This document shows, one piece after another, positions 1 to 8,276 of a stretch of 64,000 nucleotides of DNA. The stretch comes from Pseudorhodoferax sp. Leaf267 (GTDB lineage: Bacteria > Pseudomonadota > Gammaproteobacteria > Burkholderiales > Burkholderiaceae_C), in NCBI RefSeq assembly GCF_001422405.1, contig NZ_LMMV01000001.1, positions 1,197,817 through 1,261,816 on the forward strand, given 5' to 3'. Positions within the stretch are counted from its first letter, which is position 1. Every line of letters starts with the position of its first letter. Both the position numbers and the translations under genes were made by a program. The notes under the pieces were generated by a model that made no database searches, had not been told where the DNA came from, and was given only the letters and a program-made list of their open reading frames with translations.

Positions 1-365
1 CACTCCCCGCATGAAGTGTTCTCACAACTCACTGCGGATCTCATTGCCGGCGTTGCACTTCAAGTTTGAAACCGCCCTGTGCCTGGATCCACGGACTTTG
101 GCTCTCATCCAATACGTAGAACTAAGGCGACGCCGATTGACTGTCGAACAAAGAACCTGCATGCGGGGCAGTTTTGCATGGGCACTCGACACTAGGGTCC
201 TCCGTGAGATACCTGGGCATCGAGGTCAATGACGCCCCGGAGATCTCAGAGCGGATGGAGATCTGATTGCTTCTAGTGCAGCGCTCAGCTTCTCAAGACG
301 ACCGACTGCAATGGGCGCACAGCGGCCATCGGCTCCTGCGAGCCGAGGGCGATCTTGATCGATGA
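1..365. other. No supported gene
   Basis: This left edge holds only a short open frame at 11-232 with no recognisable protein and no ribosome-binding site. Nothing here can be supported as a gene or RNA. It lies downstream of the leftward MerR-TPR/ku transcription unit, and no clear hairpin terminator was found by eye. Confidence 0.5.
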
Positions 366-1232
366 TCAAACGATCAATTGGGATTGCAGCCGACGGTAGG
401 CGTTCCAATGGCGCACAGCGCCCTGCAAGTCGCCTTGCACACTCAGCAGCCGTGCGAGGTTGAAATGGGCATCGGCAAGCTGCGGATCGAGCGTCAATGC
501 AACCTCGTAACTGGCCTGCGCCGCCTCGTACTGGCCGACATCCTCCAGTGCGACAGCGTGGTTGAAGTGCAGCAAGGCATCGGCCACCCCATGTCGTAGC
601 GCCGACTCGAACACCGCGACGGCCTCCTCGCACGAACCGTCCTCGCACAACAACGCCCCCAGGTTGACGGACGCGCAAGGGTGCGCAGGGTTCAACGCCA
701 AGGCCTGCCGATAGGCTTCAAGTGAGGCTGCGCGATCGGTGTCCTCCAACGCCTCGGCACGCTGGAAATGCGCCTCGGCCAATCGCGTCGTGTCGGAAGC
801 CTTGCCGACCGACGGGCCCGCTTCGCCAACATTCAACAGCGTCAGGCTGCCCTCCTCCCGTGCAAGCACTTCGAAGTCGAGAACCAACTGGCCAGAGATC
901 GCCTCGCGAGGACCATCGGCGCCGCGCACCACGACATCTGCACCTTCGGCCGTGATGCGCAGGCCGCTGAGCGGAAGCGAAGGCGGCAGGTCTGCGCGCA
1001 GCTTGGCAAGCGCCTGCAGAATGCGGCGCGGAGGCACCTTGGCGTGCTGCAGTCCGAATGCCGTGCGCAGCAGCACCAGATCCTGGAACGTGAAGCGCAT
1101 CTGGTTGCGCGGACCTCTCTCCGGCTGCACGACGTGCTCGGCGATGAGCCCTTGCACCACCCGGCGTGATAGCCCCAACGTTGCCTGCACGCGTCGCAGC
1201 GACCACATGCCTGGCCCCGCGGCTGCATTCAT
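366..1232 (-). CDS. MerR-type helix-turn-helix protein with C-terminal TPR repeats
   Basis: The 288-residue protein has two parts. Residues about 10-85 resemble a MerR winged-helix DNA-binding domain (W-S-L-R-R-V near the start, a recognition helix, then a wing). Residues about 155-280 hold three or so tetratricopeptide repeats with typical spacing (AEAHFQRAEAL, ASVNLGALLCEDG, LHFNHAVALEDVG, AHFNLARLL). The start codon overlaps the ku stop as ATGA at 1229-1232, so translation is probably coupled and the two proteins should be made together. MerR domains bind promoters and TPRs bind proteins, so a regulator or adaptor linked to Ku is plausible but inferred. No metal-binding Cys pattern of classical MerR proteins is visible. 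Confidence 0.8.
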   Translation of the reverse strand: MNAAAGPGMWSLRRVQATLGLSRRVVQGLIAEHVVQPERGPRNQMRFTFQDLVLLRTAFGLQHAKVPPRRILQALAKLRADLPPSLPLSGLRITAEGADVVVRGADGPREAISGQLVLDFEVLAREEGSLTLLNVGEAGPSVGKASDTTRLAEAHFQRAEALEDTDRAASLEAYRQALALNPAHPCASVNLGALLCEDGSCEEAVAVFESALRHGVADALLHFNHAVALEDVGQYEAAQASYEVALTLDPQLADAHFNLARLLSVQGDLQGAVRHWNAYRRLQSQLIV

Positions 1233-2155
1233 TTGCGCGCGCGACCGCGCGGCGCGGCAACCGGCGCTGGGGCGGCCACCTTGGATGCGCGTTTGACGCC
1301 CTTGCGCTCTTTGGCATCGGCCATCGCCGTCACCGTGGTGCCAGGCTTGGCAGGCGCCTTCGCATCAGGCTTGCGCTTGCCCAGGCTGGCCTGCAGCGCC
1401 TGCATGAGATCGATGACCTGTCCGCCGCCAGCCACGGCATCCTCTGGATGGGCGGACGCGATGACCTGTTTGCCGGCGATCTTCTCGTCGATCGCCGCGA
1501 GGACTCGCTCCTTCTCTTCATCCTTGTACTGCGACGGGTCGTAGTGGTCCTCGGCGATCTGGTCGATCAGCTGCAGGGCCAACTGCAATTCGCTGGCCGA
1601 CACGCTCACGGGCTCGATGTCCAGGTTCTTGAGCGAGCGCACCTCGTCCGCGTACAGCAACTGCTGAAGCACTAGACCATCGTCTGTCGCTCGCACCTGC
1701 ACCACATACTGCTTCGCCTTCCAGGCCCATTTGGCAAGCGCGCAGCGGCCGCTCTTCTGCATGGCGGCCATGAGCAGGTGGTAGGGCTTGCCGCCGCGCT
1801 TGTCCGGTGCCAGCAGGTAGGCATTGTCGTAGTACAGCGGGTCAACCGCCTGCTCGGGGATGAAAGCCACGATCTCGATGACGTGGCTGCTCGCCTCCTC
1901 CAAGGCCTTGAGCTCCTCCTGGCTGAACAACACGAAATGGTCCTTTTCCACCTCGTAGCCCTTGACCATTTCCGCACGCGGTACGACCTTGCGCGTCTTT
2001 TCCGAGATGTACTGCTGCTTCAGGCGCGAGCCATCTTTGGCCAGCAGGTTGAAGCGGACCGATGAGCCGGAATCGGTCGCCGAGTACAACCGCACCGGGA
2101 TGTTGACCAGGCCGAAGCCGAGGGTCAGTGAGGCGATCGAGCGTGCGGTGACCAT
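1229..2155 (-). CDS. ku: Ku protein, non-homologous end joining
   Basis: This is a bacterial Ku homologue, the ring-forming protein that binds DNA double-strand ends and recruits ligase LigD. The family signature is clear from the N-terminus (SIASLTLGFGLVNIPVRLY) through the core (VEKDHFVLFSQEELKALE, PDKRGGKPYHLL). The length, 308 residues, is normal for the family. The C-terminus from about residue 255 is a Lys/Ala/Pro-rich basic tail, as in Ku proteins whose tails contact DNA. The start at 2155 is chosen because AGGAG sits six bases upstream; a longer in-frame extension to 2251 lacks family similarity. No ligD is in the window. The gene is followed with a 4-base overlap by the MerR-TPR gene. 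Confidence 0.95.
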   Translation of the reverse strand: MVTARSIASLTLGFGLVNIPVRLYSATDSGSSVRFNLLAKDGSRLKQQYISEKTRKVVPRAEMVKGYEVEKDHFVLFSQEELKALEEASSHVIEIVAFIPEQAVDPLYYDNAYLLAPDKRGGKPYHLLMAAMQKSGRCALAKWAWKAKQYVVQVRATDDGLVLQQLLYADEVRSLKNLDIEPVSVSASELQLALQLIDQIAEDHYDPSQYKDEEKERVLAAIDEKIAGKQVIASAHPEDAVAGGGQVIDLMQALQASLGKRKPDAKAPAKPGTTVTAMADAKERKGVKRASKVAAPAPVAAPRGRARK

Positions 2156-2270
2156 GTGCATCTCCTGCTTTGGGCAGCACACAGCGTAGGCAGGCAGATC
2201 AACGCCTGCATGGCGCGTCGAGCACACTGCAATGTAGGACGAGAGGCACACCCGATGGGTGGAGACCAGG

Positions 2271-4370
2271 CTAGCGCCAGGCCGAACGCGCGCGGTCCCT
2301 GACCTGCATCACCACGGCTTGCCGGCCCGCTGCTGGGCTCGCTGCACTGGTGGCCACAGGCCACTGCACGCACTCGAACTGACCCACCATCGCCTCCGGA
2401 ATGAACCGCGTCCGCGCCGCGTACACATGCCGGTCGCCCATCGCCCCCTGCTGCGTGACGTAGAAGCGATGCGGCACCATCACGTGCAGATGGTCGCGGG
2501 CGCGGGTCAGGGCCACGTACAGCAGCCGCCGTTCTTCGTCGATCTCCGCGCTGTTGCCTGTGGCCATGTCCGAAGGGATGCAGCCGTCGACCGCGCGCAA
2601 CACGAACACAGCCTTCCACTCTTGCCCTTTGGCCGAGTGGATGGTGGACAGAATCATGTAGTCCTCGTCACGGCCTGGCGGCCCAGCCTGGTCGCTGGTG
2701 GCATCGGGCGGATCCAAGGTCAGCTCCGACAGGAAGCGCTCCCGGCTCGCGTAGCCGCCGGCCATGCGCTCCAGGTTGTCGACGTCCGCGCGCCGCGCAT
2801 CTGCGTCGTCGTGCAAACGCTCCAGATGCGGCAGGTACCAGCCCTTGACCAGTCCGACCTCGGCCGGCCAGCTCGATGCGCCCCTGCGCAGTGCAGTGTA
2901 GAGCGCCACGAAGCCAGCCCACTCGGCCGCGGCGTTGGTCGGCGGCTCGAACGCCATGACGGCTTCCATCGGGTCGGCGGCCTGCTCCATCGCATCCAAA
3001 ACACGCGTGGCGGTGACAGGGCCGATCCCCGGCATGAGCTGCAGCGTACGAAAGCCGGCGAGGCGCCCGCGCGGGTTCTGTGCGAAGCGCAGTACGGCCA
3101 GCATGTCCTTCACGTGGGACGCTTCCAAGAACTTGAGCCCACCGAACTTCACGAAGGGGATGCCGCGGCGCGTGAGCTCCAGTTCAAGCATCGCGCTGTG
3201 CGAGGACGCGCGGAATAACGCGGCCTGCGAAGTCAGCGGCAGGCCGGCCTCGCGGTGCTGCAGCACGCGGTCGGCGACCCAACGGGCCTCGCTGGCTTCG
3301 TCCGGCACCGTGACCAACTGCGGCAAGGTCTGCGACGGCTTGTCGGTCCACAGGGTCTTGGCGTGGCGTTCGCTGGCTTGTGCGATCACGGCGTTCGACA
3401 CGGACAGGATGGGCTGCGTGGAGCGGTAGTTACGCTCCAGAGCGACGGTGCGGGCCGGCTGGCCGAACTGGTGCGGGAAGTCCAGGATGTTGCGTACCGT
3501 CGCGCCGCGGAACGCGTAGATGGACTGCGCGTCATCGCCGACCACGGTCACGCCGGTCCCCTGAGGTTTGAGGCCCAAGACGATGGCCGCTTGCAGACGG
3601 TTCGTGTCCTGGTACTCGTCGACGAGCACGTGGTCGAAGCGCGCCCCGAGGTCGGCAGCCAGTTCAGGATCGCCCATCGTCTCGGACCAGAACAGCAGCA
3701 GGTCGTCGTAGTCCAGTACGTTCTGCTCCTGCTTGGCTTGGACATAGCCAGCGAAGAGCCGGCGCGGTTCGGCTTCCCACTGGCTGCACCAGGGGTACGT
3801 GTGCTGCAGCACCTCACCCAAGCTGCCCTGCGTGTTGACCACGCGCGAATAGATCGACACGCAGGTGCCCTTTTGCGGGAAGCGGTTCTTGGTCGCCGAC
3901 AGGCCCAGATCGTTGCGCACGATGGCCATCAGGTCCTCGGAGTCGCCACGGTCCTGGATCGTGAAGTTTTCTTCCAACCCGATGCGTCCGGCGTACTCGC
4001 GCAGCAGGCGCGCGCCAACGCTGTGGAAGGTGCCCGACCAAGGCAGTGCCACGGGCGCATGGGCCGAACCGATGCCGAGCACGCGGCGCAGCACGCCGGC
4101 CACGCGTTGTTCCATCTCCGAGGCCGCGCGGCGTGAGAAGGTCAGCAGCAGCATCCGATGCGGATCGGCACCATCGAGGATCAGCCGTGCCACGCGGTGG
4201 GCCAGCGTGTTGGTCTTGCCCGAGCCTGCTCCAGCGATCACGAGCAAGGGGCGCGCATCTGGCGCGTTGGACGTGCCATGTTCGACGGCTTCACGCTGGG
4301 CCTCGTTGAGATCGGCGAATGGGTCGGATCGGGTCTTGAGCCCTGGCGTGTGGTCGAAGACGGGGGACAT
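2271..4370 (-). CDS. UvrD/Rep-family ATP-dependent DNA helicase
   Basis: This is a superfamily 1A 3'-5' helicase of 699 residues. The motifs appear in order: Walker A AGAGSGKT at residues 46-53, Walker B VDEYQDTN, motif III GDDAQSIYAFRG, motif V IHSAKGQEWKAVFVL, and motif VI VALTRARDHLHV near the C-terminus. The protein is close in size to UvrD or Rep, but exact orthology to either cannot be told from motifs. The start at 4370 is chosen because similarity begins there; the open frame continues to 5228 but that part is antisense to DUF72. A LexA box ends only 8 bases upstream, so the gene is very probably SOS-induced and its transcript nearly leaderless. Confidence 0.93.
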   Translation of the reverse strand: MSPVFDHTPGLKTRSDPFADLNEAQREAVEHGTSNAPDARPLLVIAGAGSGKTNTLAHRVARLILDGADPHRMLLLTFSRRAASEMEQRVAGVLRRVLGIGSAHAPVALPWSGTFHSVGARLLREYAGRIGLEENFTIQDRGDSEDLMAIVRNDLGLSATKNRFPQKGTCVSIYSRVVNTQGSLGEVLQHTYPWCSQWEAEPRRLFAGYVQAKQEQNVLDYDDLLLFWSETMGDPELAADLGARFDHVLVDEYQDTNRLQAAIVLGLKPQGTGVTVVGDDAQSIYAFRGATVRNILDFPHQFGQPARTVALERNYRSTQPILSVSNAVIAQASERHAKTLWTDKPSQTLPQLVTVPDEASEARWVADRVLQHREAGLPLTSQAALFRASSHSAMLELELTRRGIPFVKFGGLKFLEASHVKDMLAVLRFAQNPRGRLAGFRTLQLMPGIGPVTATRVLDAMEQAADPMEAVMAFEPPTNAAAEWAGFVALYTALRRGASSWPAEVGLVKGWYLPHLERLHDDADARRADVDNLERMAGGYASRERFLSELTLDPPDATSDQAGPPGRDEDYMILSTIHSAKGQEWKAVFVLRAVDGCIPSDMATGNSAEIDEERRLLYVALTRARDHLHVMVPHRFYVTQQGAMGDRHVYAARTRFIPEAMVGQFECVQWPVATSAASPAAGRQAVVMQVRDRARSAWR

Positions 4371-4377
4371 GAGTACA

Positions 4378-4393
4378 CTGTATATCAATACAG
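4378..4393. promoter_or_regulatory. LexA (SOS) box in a divergent promoter
   Basis: The 16-base sequence ctgtatatcaatacag fits the proteobacterial LexA operator CTG-N10-CAG and differs from the ideal palindrome CTGTATATATATACAG at only two central positions. It lies between the helicase start (4370, leftward) and the DUF72 start (4401, rightward), 7 bases from each, so one LexA dimer could repress both directions. Function is inferred from sequence and position. Confidence 0.85.
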
Positions 4394-4400
4394 CTTCATC

Positions 4401-5330
4401 ATGGGCATGCCAAACACCTTCGTGGGCACAGCGTCCTGGACCGACAAGACACTGATCGACTGCCAGCGCTTTTACCCGCGCAAGACCATGTCGGCCGAGG
4501 CCCGACTGCGCCACTACGCGACGCAGTTCCCGATGGTCGAGGTGGATTCGAGCTACTACGCGATGCCGACGCCGGACCGCACGCAGGCATGGGCCGAGCG
4601 TACGCCCTCCTCCTTCGTGTTCAACATCAAGGCGTTCAGGCTGTTTACCCTGCACCAAACGCCCGTGGTGGTGCTGCACCAGGACATCCAACAGGCGCTC
4701 GCCCCATTCGGGCGCGACGTGTTCTATTACCGCGACCTGCCGGGTGAGATCGTCGACGAGCTGTGGCGCCGGTTCCTTCTGGCATTGGAGCCTTTGCGGG
4801 CGTCGGGCAAGCTGCAAGCCGTGCACTTCCAGTTCGCGCCATGGGTCAAGCGCAACCGGCCGGGTCGGCTGCATGTGGAGGAATGCGTGCAGCGCATGGC
4901 CGGGTACCGGCTGGCCGTCGAGTTTCGCGACGAGACCTGGTTTCGGCCCGAGAACGCGGCGGCGACGCTGGATTGGGAACGCGAGCTGGGCCTCGTCCAT
5001 GTGGTGGTCGATGGGCCGCAGGGCTTCGCCAACAGCGTTCCCGCGTTGTGGGAGGCCACGAATCCCGAACTGGCCATCCTGCGGCTGCACGGCCGCAATA
5101 CGTCGAGCTGGAACGTCAAAGGATTGACCGCCGCATCGGACCGCTTCAACTACGACTACTCCGACGAAGAGCTGTCCGGATTCGTACCGGACATCGTGCG
5201 CCTGGCCGAGCGCGTGACGGCCATGCATGTCGTCTTCAACAACAACATGGAAGACCAGGGCCAGCGCAACGGCCGTGCCTTGATGCGCCTGCTGGGCGAC
5301 CGCGCCGTGCAGCCAGAGGCCATGTCATGA
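4401..5330 (+). CDS. DUF72 (YecE-like) family protein
   Basis: The 309-residue protein belongs to the DUF72/YecE family, a TIM-barrel fold of unknown biochemical function. Visible hallmarks are the N-terminal FVGTASWTDKTL, then FYPRKTMSAEARLRHYA, VEVDSSYYAMP, LAVEFRDETW near the middle and a C-terminal VVFNNNMEDQGQRNGRALM. The start at 4401 is the first ATG after the LexA box; an in-frame ATG at 4407 is an alternative. The stop overlaps the alkB start (ATGA at 5327-5330), making a two-gene operon under the LexA box. The association with AlkB and a helicase suggests a role in DNA or nucleic-acid damage, which is inference. Confidence 0.9.
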   Translation: MGMPNTFVGTASWTDKTLIDCQRFYPRKTMSAEARLRHYATQFPMVEVDSSYYAMPTPDRTQAWAERTPSSFVFNIKAFRLFTLHQTPVVVLHQDIQQALAPFGRDVFYYRDLPGEIVDELWRRFLLALEPLRASGKLQAVHFQFAPWVKRNRPGRLHVEECVQRMAGYRLAVEFRDETWFRPENAAATLDWERELGLVHVVVDGPQGFANSVPALWEATNPELAILRLHGRNTSSWNVKGLTAASDRFNYDYSDEELSGFVPDIVRLAERVTAMHVVFNNNMEDQGQRNGRALMRLLGDRAVQPEAMS

Positions 5331-5986
5331 CACAGATGCCCCCACCCACGCCGGACCTGTTCGGCAATACCGCGCCTCCAGGCATCGCCGGCCTGCACTA
5401 CGAGACGGAGTTCCTGTCCGTCGCCGAGGAATTGGACCTGATCGAGCACGTGCGCGCCATGGCACTGCAGCCCGCGCTCTACAAGGGGTACACGGCCCGG
5501 CGCAAGGTCTTGAGCTTCGGCGGACGCTTCGACTACGACGACAACGTGCTCCGCCCGGCCGCGACCCTGCCTTGCGAACTGCACCCATTGCGCAGCAAGG
5601 TCGCGCGTTGGCTACAGGTTCAAGACGATGCGTTGGTGCACGCGCTCGTGGCCGAGTACGCACCGGGCACGCCCTTGGGCTGGCACCGCGATGTGCCGGA
5701 CTTCGAGACCATCGCCGGTGTGTCGTTGGGTGGAGCCGCGCAATTGCGCCTCCGACCCTACCCTCCGACCCCTGCGAGCAACCGGCACGCCCTGCGCCTT
5801 GATGCTGCGCCCCGCTCGGCGTACGTGATGCAAGGTGAGGCACGTTGGGCCTGGCAACATTGCGTCATGCCGACCGAGGTCATGCGCTGGTCCATCACGT
5901 TCCGCACGCGCCGGACACTCGCGCCAACAGGCGAGCGCGTCGGAATACACGTTGCCAACCTCGCCTCGGACCGCAGAAGTTCATGA
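5327..5986 (+). CDS. alkB: AlkB-like 2-oxoglutarate/Fe(II)-dependent dioxygenase
   Basis: The 219-residue protein matches the AlkB family, which removes alkyl groups from DNA or RNA bases by oxidative dealkylation. The Fe(II) ligands are visible as H120-x-D122 in GWHRDVPDFE and H178 in WQHCVMP. The 2-oxoglutarate-binding arginines are R187 and R193 in RWSITFR. An upstream segment (RRKVLSFGGRFDYDD) fits the nucleotide-recognition lid. Translation is coupled to DUF72 by an ATGA overlap, so it shares the LexA-controlled promoter. Whether it acts on DNA, RNA or another substrate cannot be told from sequence. Confidence 0.92.
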   Translation: MTQMPPPTPDLFGNTAPPGIAGLHYETEFLSVAEELDLIEHVRAMALQPALYKGYTARRKVLSFGGRFDYDDNVLRPAATLPCELHPLRSKVARWLQVQDDALVHALVAEYAPGTPLGWHRDVPDFETIAGVSLGGAAQLRLRPYPPTPASNRHALRLDAAPRSAYVMQGEARWAWQHCVMPTEVMRWSITFRTRRTLAPTGERVGIHVANLASDRRSS

Positions 5987-6768
5987 GTGCCCTCCCCTTG
6001 CTGCAGCATGTCGTCGACCTGCGCTTTTTGCGCATTCTGGCCGCGAGCCCATTGCCCAGGCGTGTCCCGGTCGGCCCGGCGTTCGAATTGGTGCTGGCAT
6101 ACCAGGCGGCTGGCTTTGTGGAGTTGGCGATACCGGCCTTGATCCGCACGCGGGCCGGACACGCCATACAACCCGCTGCCGTTGTGTTGGCAGTCACGCC
6201 CATGGGCCACAGCGTTGTAGCGCGCAACGGCAGTTTGAGTCCGACATCCCGATCCGAGCCGTGGGTGGCGGCATCCATCGCCGGATCTGCTTGAGCAAGG
6301 CTTCGCACAGATCGACCGCAACGGTCACGCGCCTTGATTAGTTCTTCTTTCGTGACAAATCCGTCGCGAATTTGTTGCACGTGTCGATCAGAATGACCGC
6401 TTAACAACAGGCCTATCTGGGCGCGTGGGGTGCCAGTGGAACTCGACAGTGAACCCCTCTGCGTGGGCTGGGAGCAGATGCAGACCTTTGTGGGGCCCAA
6501 GGGCGGATCGCAGAGTCCGCACGGCACCACGGTGTTGGCACTCGAAATGTCGAGTGCCGACTACGACAGGCGCTACACGTTGCTGGCAGCACGACATTGC
6601 ATGAAGGAGCCTAGGAACTACAGGGGGCTTCACCGCGGCTTCCTGGTTGTGCGAAATGTGGGGACAACCGAGGTCTACGAAACGTGGATGGCCCGCCATG
6701 TCTTCCTGCGCAACTACATGCCGGCTGCAATCCAGCGATGCAGCGCGGTGGATCGTGTCGGACCTCCG
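5987..6768. other. Stretch without a confident gene
   Basis: About 780 bases between alkB and the convergent YihY gene contain only weak open frames. A frame starting at 6430 (119 residues, +) overlaps the 3' end of the YihY gene and has no recognisable domain. A minus-strand frame around 6300-6420 contains GHSDRHVQQIRDGFV, which looks protein-like but could not be assigned. The stretch may hold an old decayed gene. Confidence 0.35.
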
Positions 6769-7638
6769 TCAGGCACCGTCCCGTTCTGATCGCAGGGCGC
6801 CGTTGATCTCGGCTCCGAAGATGAGCGTGCTTGCGCTGACGTAGAGGAACACCAGGGTTGCCACGACGCCGGCAAAGCCGCCGTACAGCAGGGCGAGCTT
6901 GCCGGCCGTGCTGAACGTGTACGACAGCATGGCGGCCGCCGCGGTCCAAGCGGTGGCGCCGACGAGAGCTCCCGGCGCGACGGTCAGCAAACGCTGGCGG
7001 AGATCCGGCAACCACCCGTACAAGATCGCGTAAAGGATGACGATCACCAGGAAGGCAGAGCCATACCGCACGCTATGGCGCAGCCACACGGCTTCTTCAC
7101 CAGCACCGTCGGTCTGCAGGAGCCGCCACGCGTAGGGCATCACGATGACGGAACTGAACGCCACCAACGTGCAGGCGCCAACCACGACCGTGAACACCGT
7201 GACCTTGATGCGTGCCTTCCAAAAGGGAAGTCCCTGGTCCACGCCATAGGCCCGATTCAAAGCTGTCCGAACGGCCTGCATGCCAGATGAAGCCGTCCAG
7301 AGGGTGACGAACAGGCCGATCGTCAACAACGTCTGGTTTCGACGCGCGATCACCTGATCGATCACCGGCTGTACGGCGTCGCGGACCAGCTGCGGCGCGT
7401 ACTCCATCACCCGGGCAGCCAGTGCAGCGGCGTCCCCGGGCTGCCCCGCGTACCCTGCCGCCGCTGACAACAGGATCAACAGCGGGAACATCGACAGAAC
7501 CATGGAGAAGGCAACACTGCCCGCCTGGTTTGCGCTTTGATGCTGGATGTAGTTCAGGGCCGCCCTAAACAAGATGCGCAGAAACTTGACGGCCATGACC
7601 GCGTCACGCATTCGGCGCAGTGAATGTGACAGCCTCAT
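6769..7638 (-). CDS. YihY/BrkB-type inner-membrane protein
   Basis: The protein of about 289 residues belongs to the YihY (BrkB, formerly called RNase BN) family of polytopic membrane proteins of uncertain function. The family motif ANQAGSVAFSMVLSMFPLL lies in the first membrane segment, followed by the conserved NRAYGV segment and four to five further hydrophobic helices, ending with LIFGAEINGALR. The start is uncertain: ATG codons at 7638, 7611 and 7596 all lack a strong ribosome-binding site, and the frame is open further upstream to 7788. It lies just downstream of a small hydrophilic gene on the same strand. Confidence 0.88.
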   Translation of the reverse strand: MRLSHSLRRMRDAVMAVKFLRILFRAALNYIQHQSANQAGSVAFSMVLSMFPLLILLSAAAGYAGQPGDAAALAARVMEYAPQLVRDAVQPVIDQVIARRNQTLLTIGLFVTLWTASSGMQAVRTALNRAYGVDQGLPFWKARIKVTVFTVVVGACTLVAFSSVIVMPYAWRLLQTDGAGEEAVWLRHSVRYGSAFLVIVILYAILYGWLPDLRQRLLTVAPGALVGATAWTAAAAMLSYTFSTAGKLALLYGGFAGVVATLVFLYVSASTLIFGAEINGALRSERDGA

Positions 7639-7711
7639 CTGCGTGCGGCAGACCCGGCGAGCCGGGTCACCTTGGCCATGGCGTCGTTCGCGTGGACCGT
7701 CGCACCGCTGA

Positions 7712-7933
7712 CTACTGACCTGCGTCGTTGCTCTTGTGGTCAGGCCGGACCACCTGCGCATTCGAACGCGCCTGATCCTCTGCATCATCCAACTTCTTGC
7801 TGGATCCGGCCACAGCTTGACGCATGTCCTCCTTCAGACGCTGCGCATCCCCTTCACCCTCTGTCGGCTCGTCTGGACTGGTCACTGTCGTGGGTTCCTG
7901 GACACGCTGGCCCTGGGTGTTTGTCTGGTTCAT
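7712..7933 (-). CDS. Small hydrophilic hypothetical protein
   Basis: This is a 73-residue acidic and polar protein, rich in Asp, Glu, Gln and Ser, with no membrane segment. It has the look of a disordered stress-type protein (for example EDMRQAVAGSSKKLDDAED). A GGAG ribosome-binding site stands 5 bases before the ATG at 7933. It precedes the YihY-type gene on the same strand. No family was recognised. Coding status is inferred from composition and the ribosome-binding site. Confidence 0.55.
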   Translation of the reverse strand: MNQTNTQGQRVQEPTTVTSPDEPTEGEGDAQRLKEDMRQAVAGSSKKLDDAEDQARSNAQVVRPDHKSNDAGQ

Positions 7934-8276
7934 ACCGGCTCCGTTTGATTGGCTGCCTGTTGTAAACGCCGCGGTCCGGCGCGGTTGTAGGAAGCGAGGA
8001 CCAAAAAGCTTTCCTACGGGCGAAATCGCAGATCGCGTTCACAGTTCCTCCACCATCGCGCGAGGCGTTGCGGGAAAAATGATCCCGGGCATCACATGAC
8101 TGCGCTGCGCAGCGTGTGCATCGGGCCCGGCCCCACCCACATGTGCAAATGCGCGGAAGTGCCCCATGCTTTCACAGCGAGCTGTTCCGGACGATGCGTC
8201 CGATCCTGGCGTTGATCCCCGTTTGAAATCACCGTCCGACCACGCCACACACAGGAGCAGAACGCTGACTGATCCG
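7934..8276. other. Divergent intergenic region
   Basis: About 340 bases separate the small leftward gene and the rightward sensor kinase. It presumably holds promoters for both. The kinase frame is open back to 8166, and an AGGAG lies at 8253-8257, 19 bases before the chosen ATG. No operator or hairpin was recognised. Confidence 0.4.

Noticed and set aside
4371-5228. N-terminal extension of the helicase frame to 5228
   Set aside because: It is antisense to DUF72, crosses the LexA box and has no helicase similarity; the helicase begins at 4370.
6430-6789. 119-residue plus-strand frame
   Set aside because: No domain, no clear ribosome-binding site, and it overlaps the 3' end of the YihY gene; listed only as part of an unassigned stretch.
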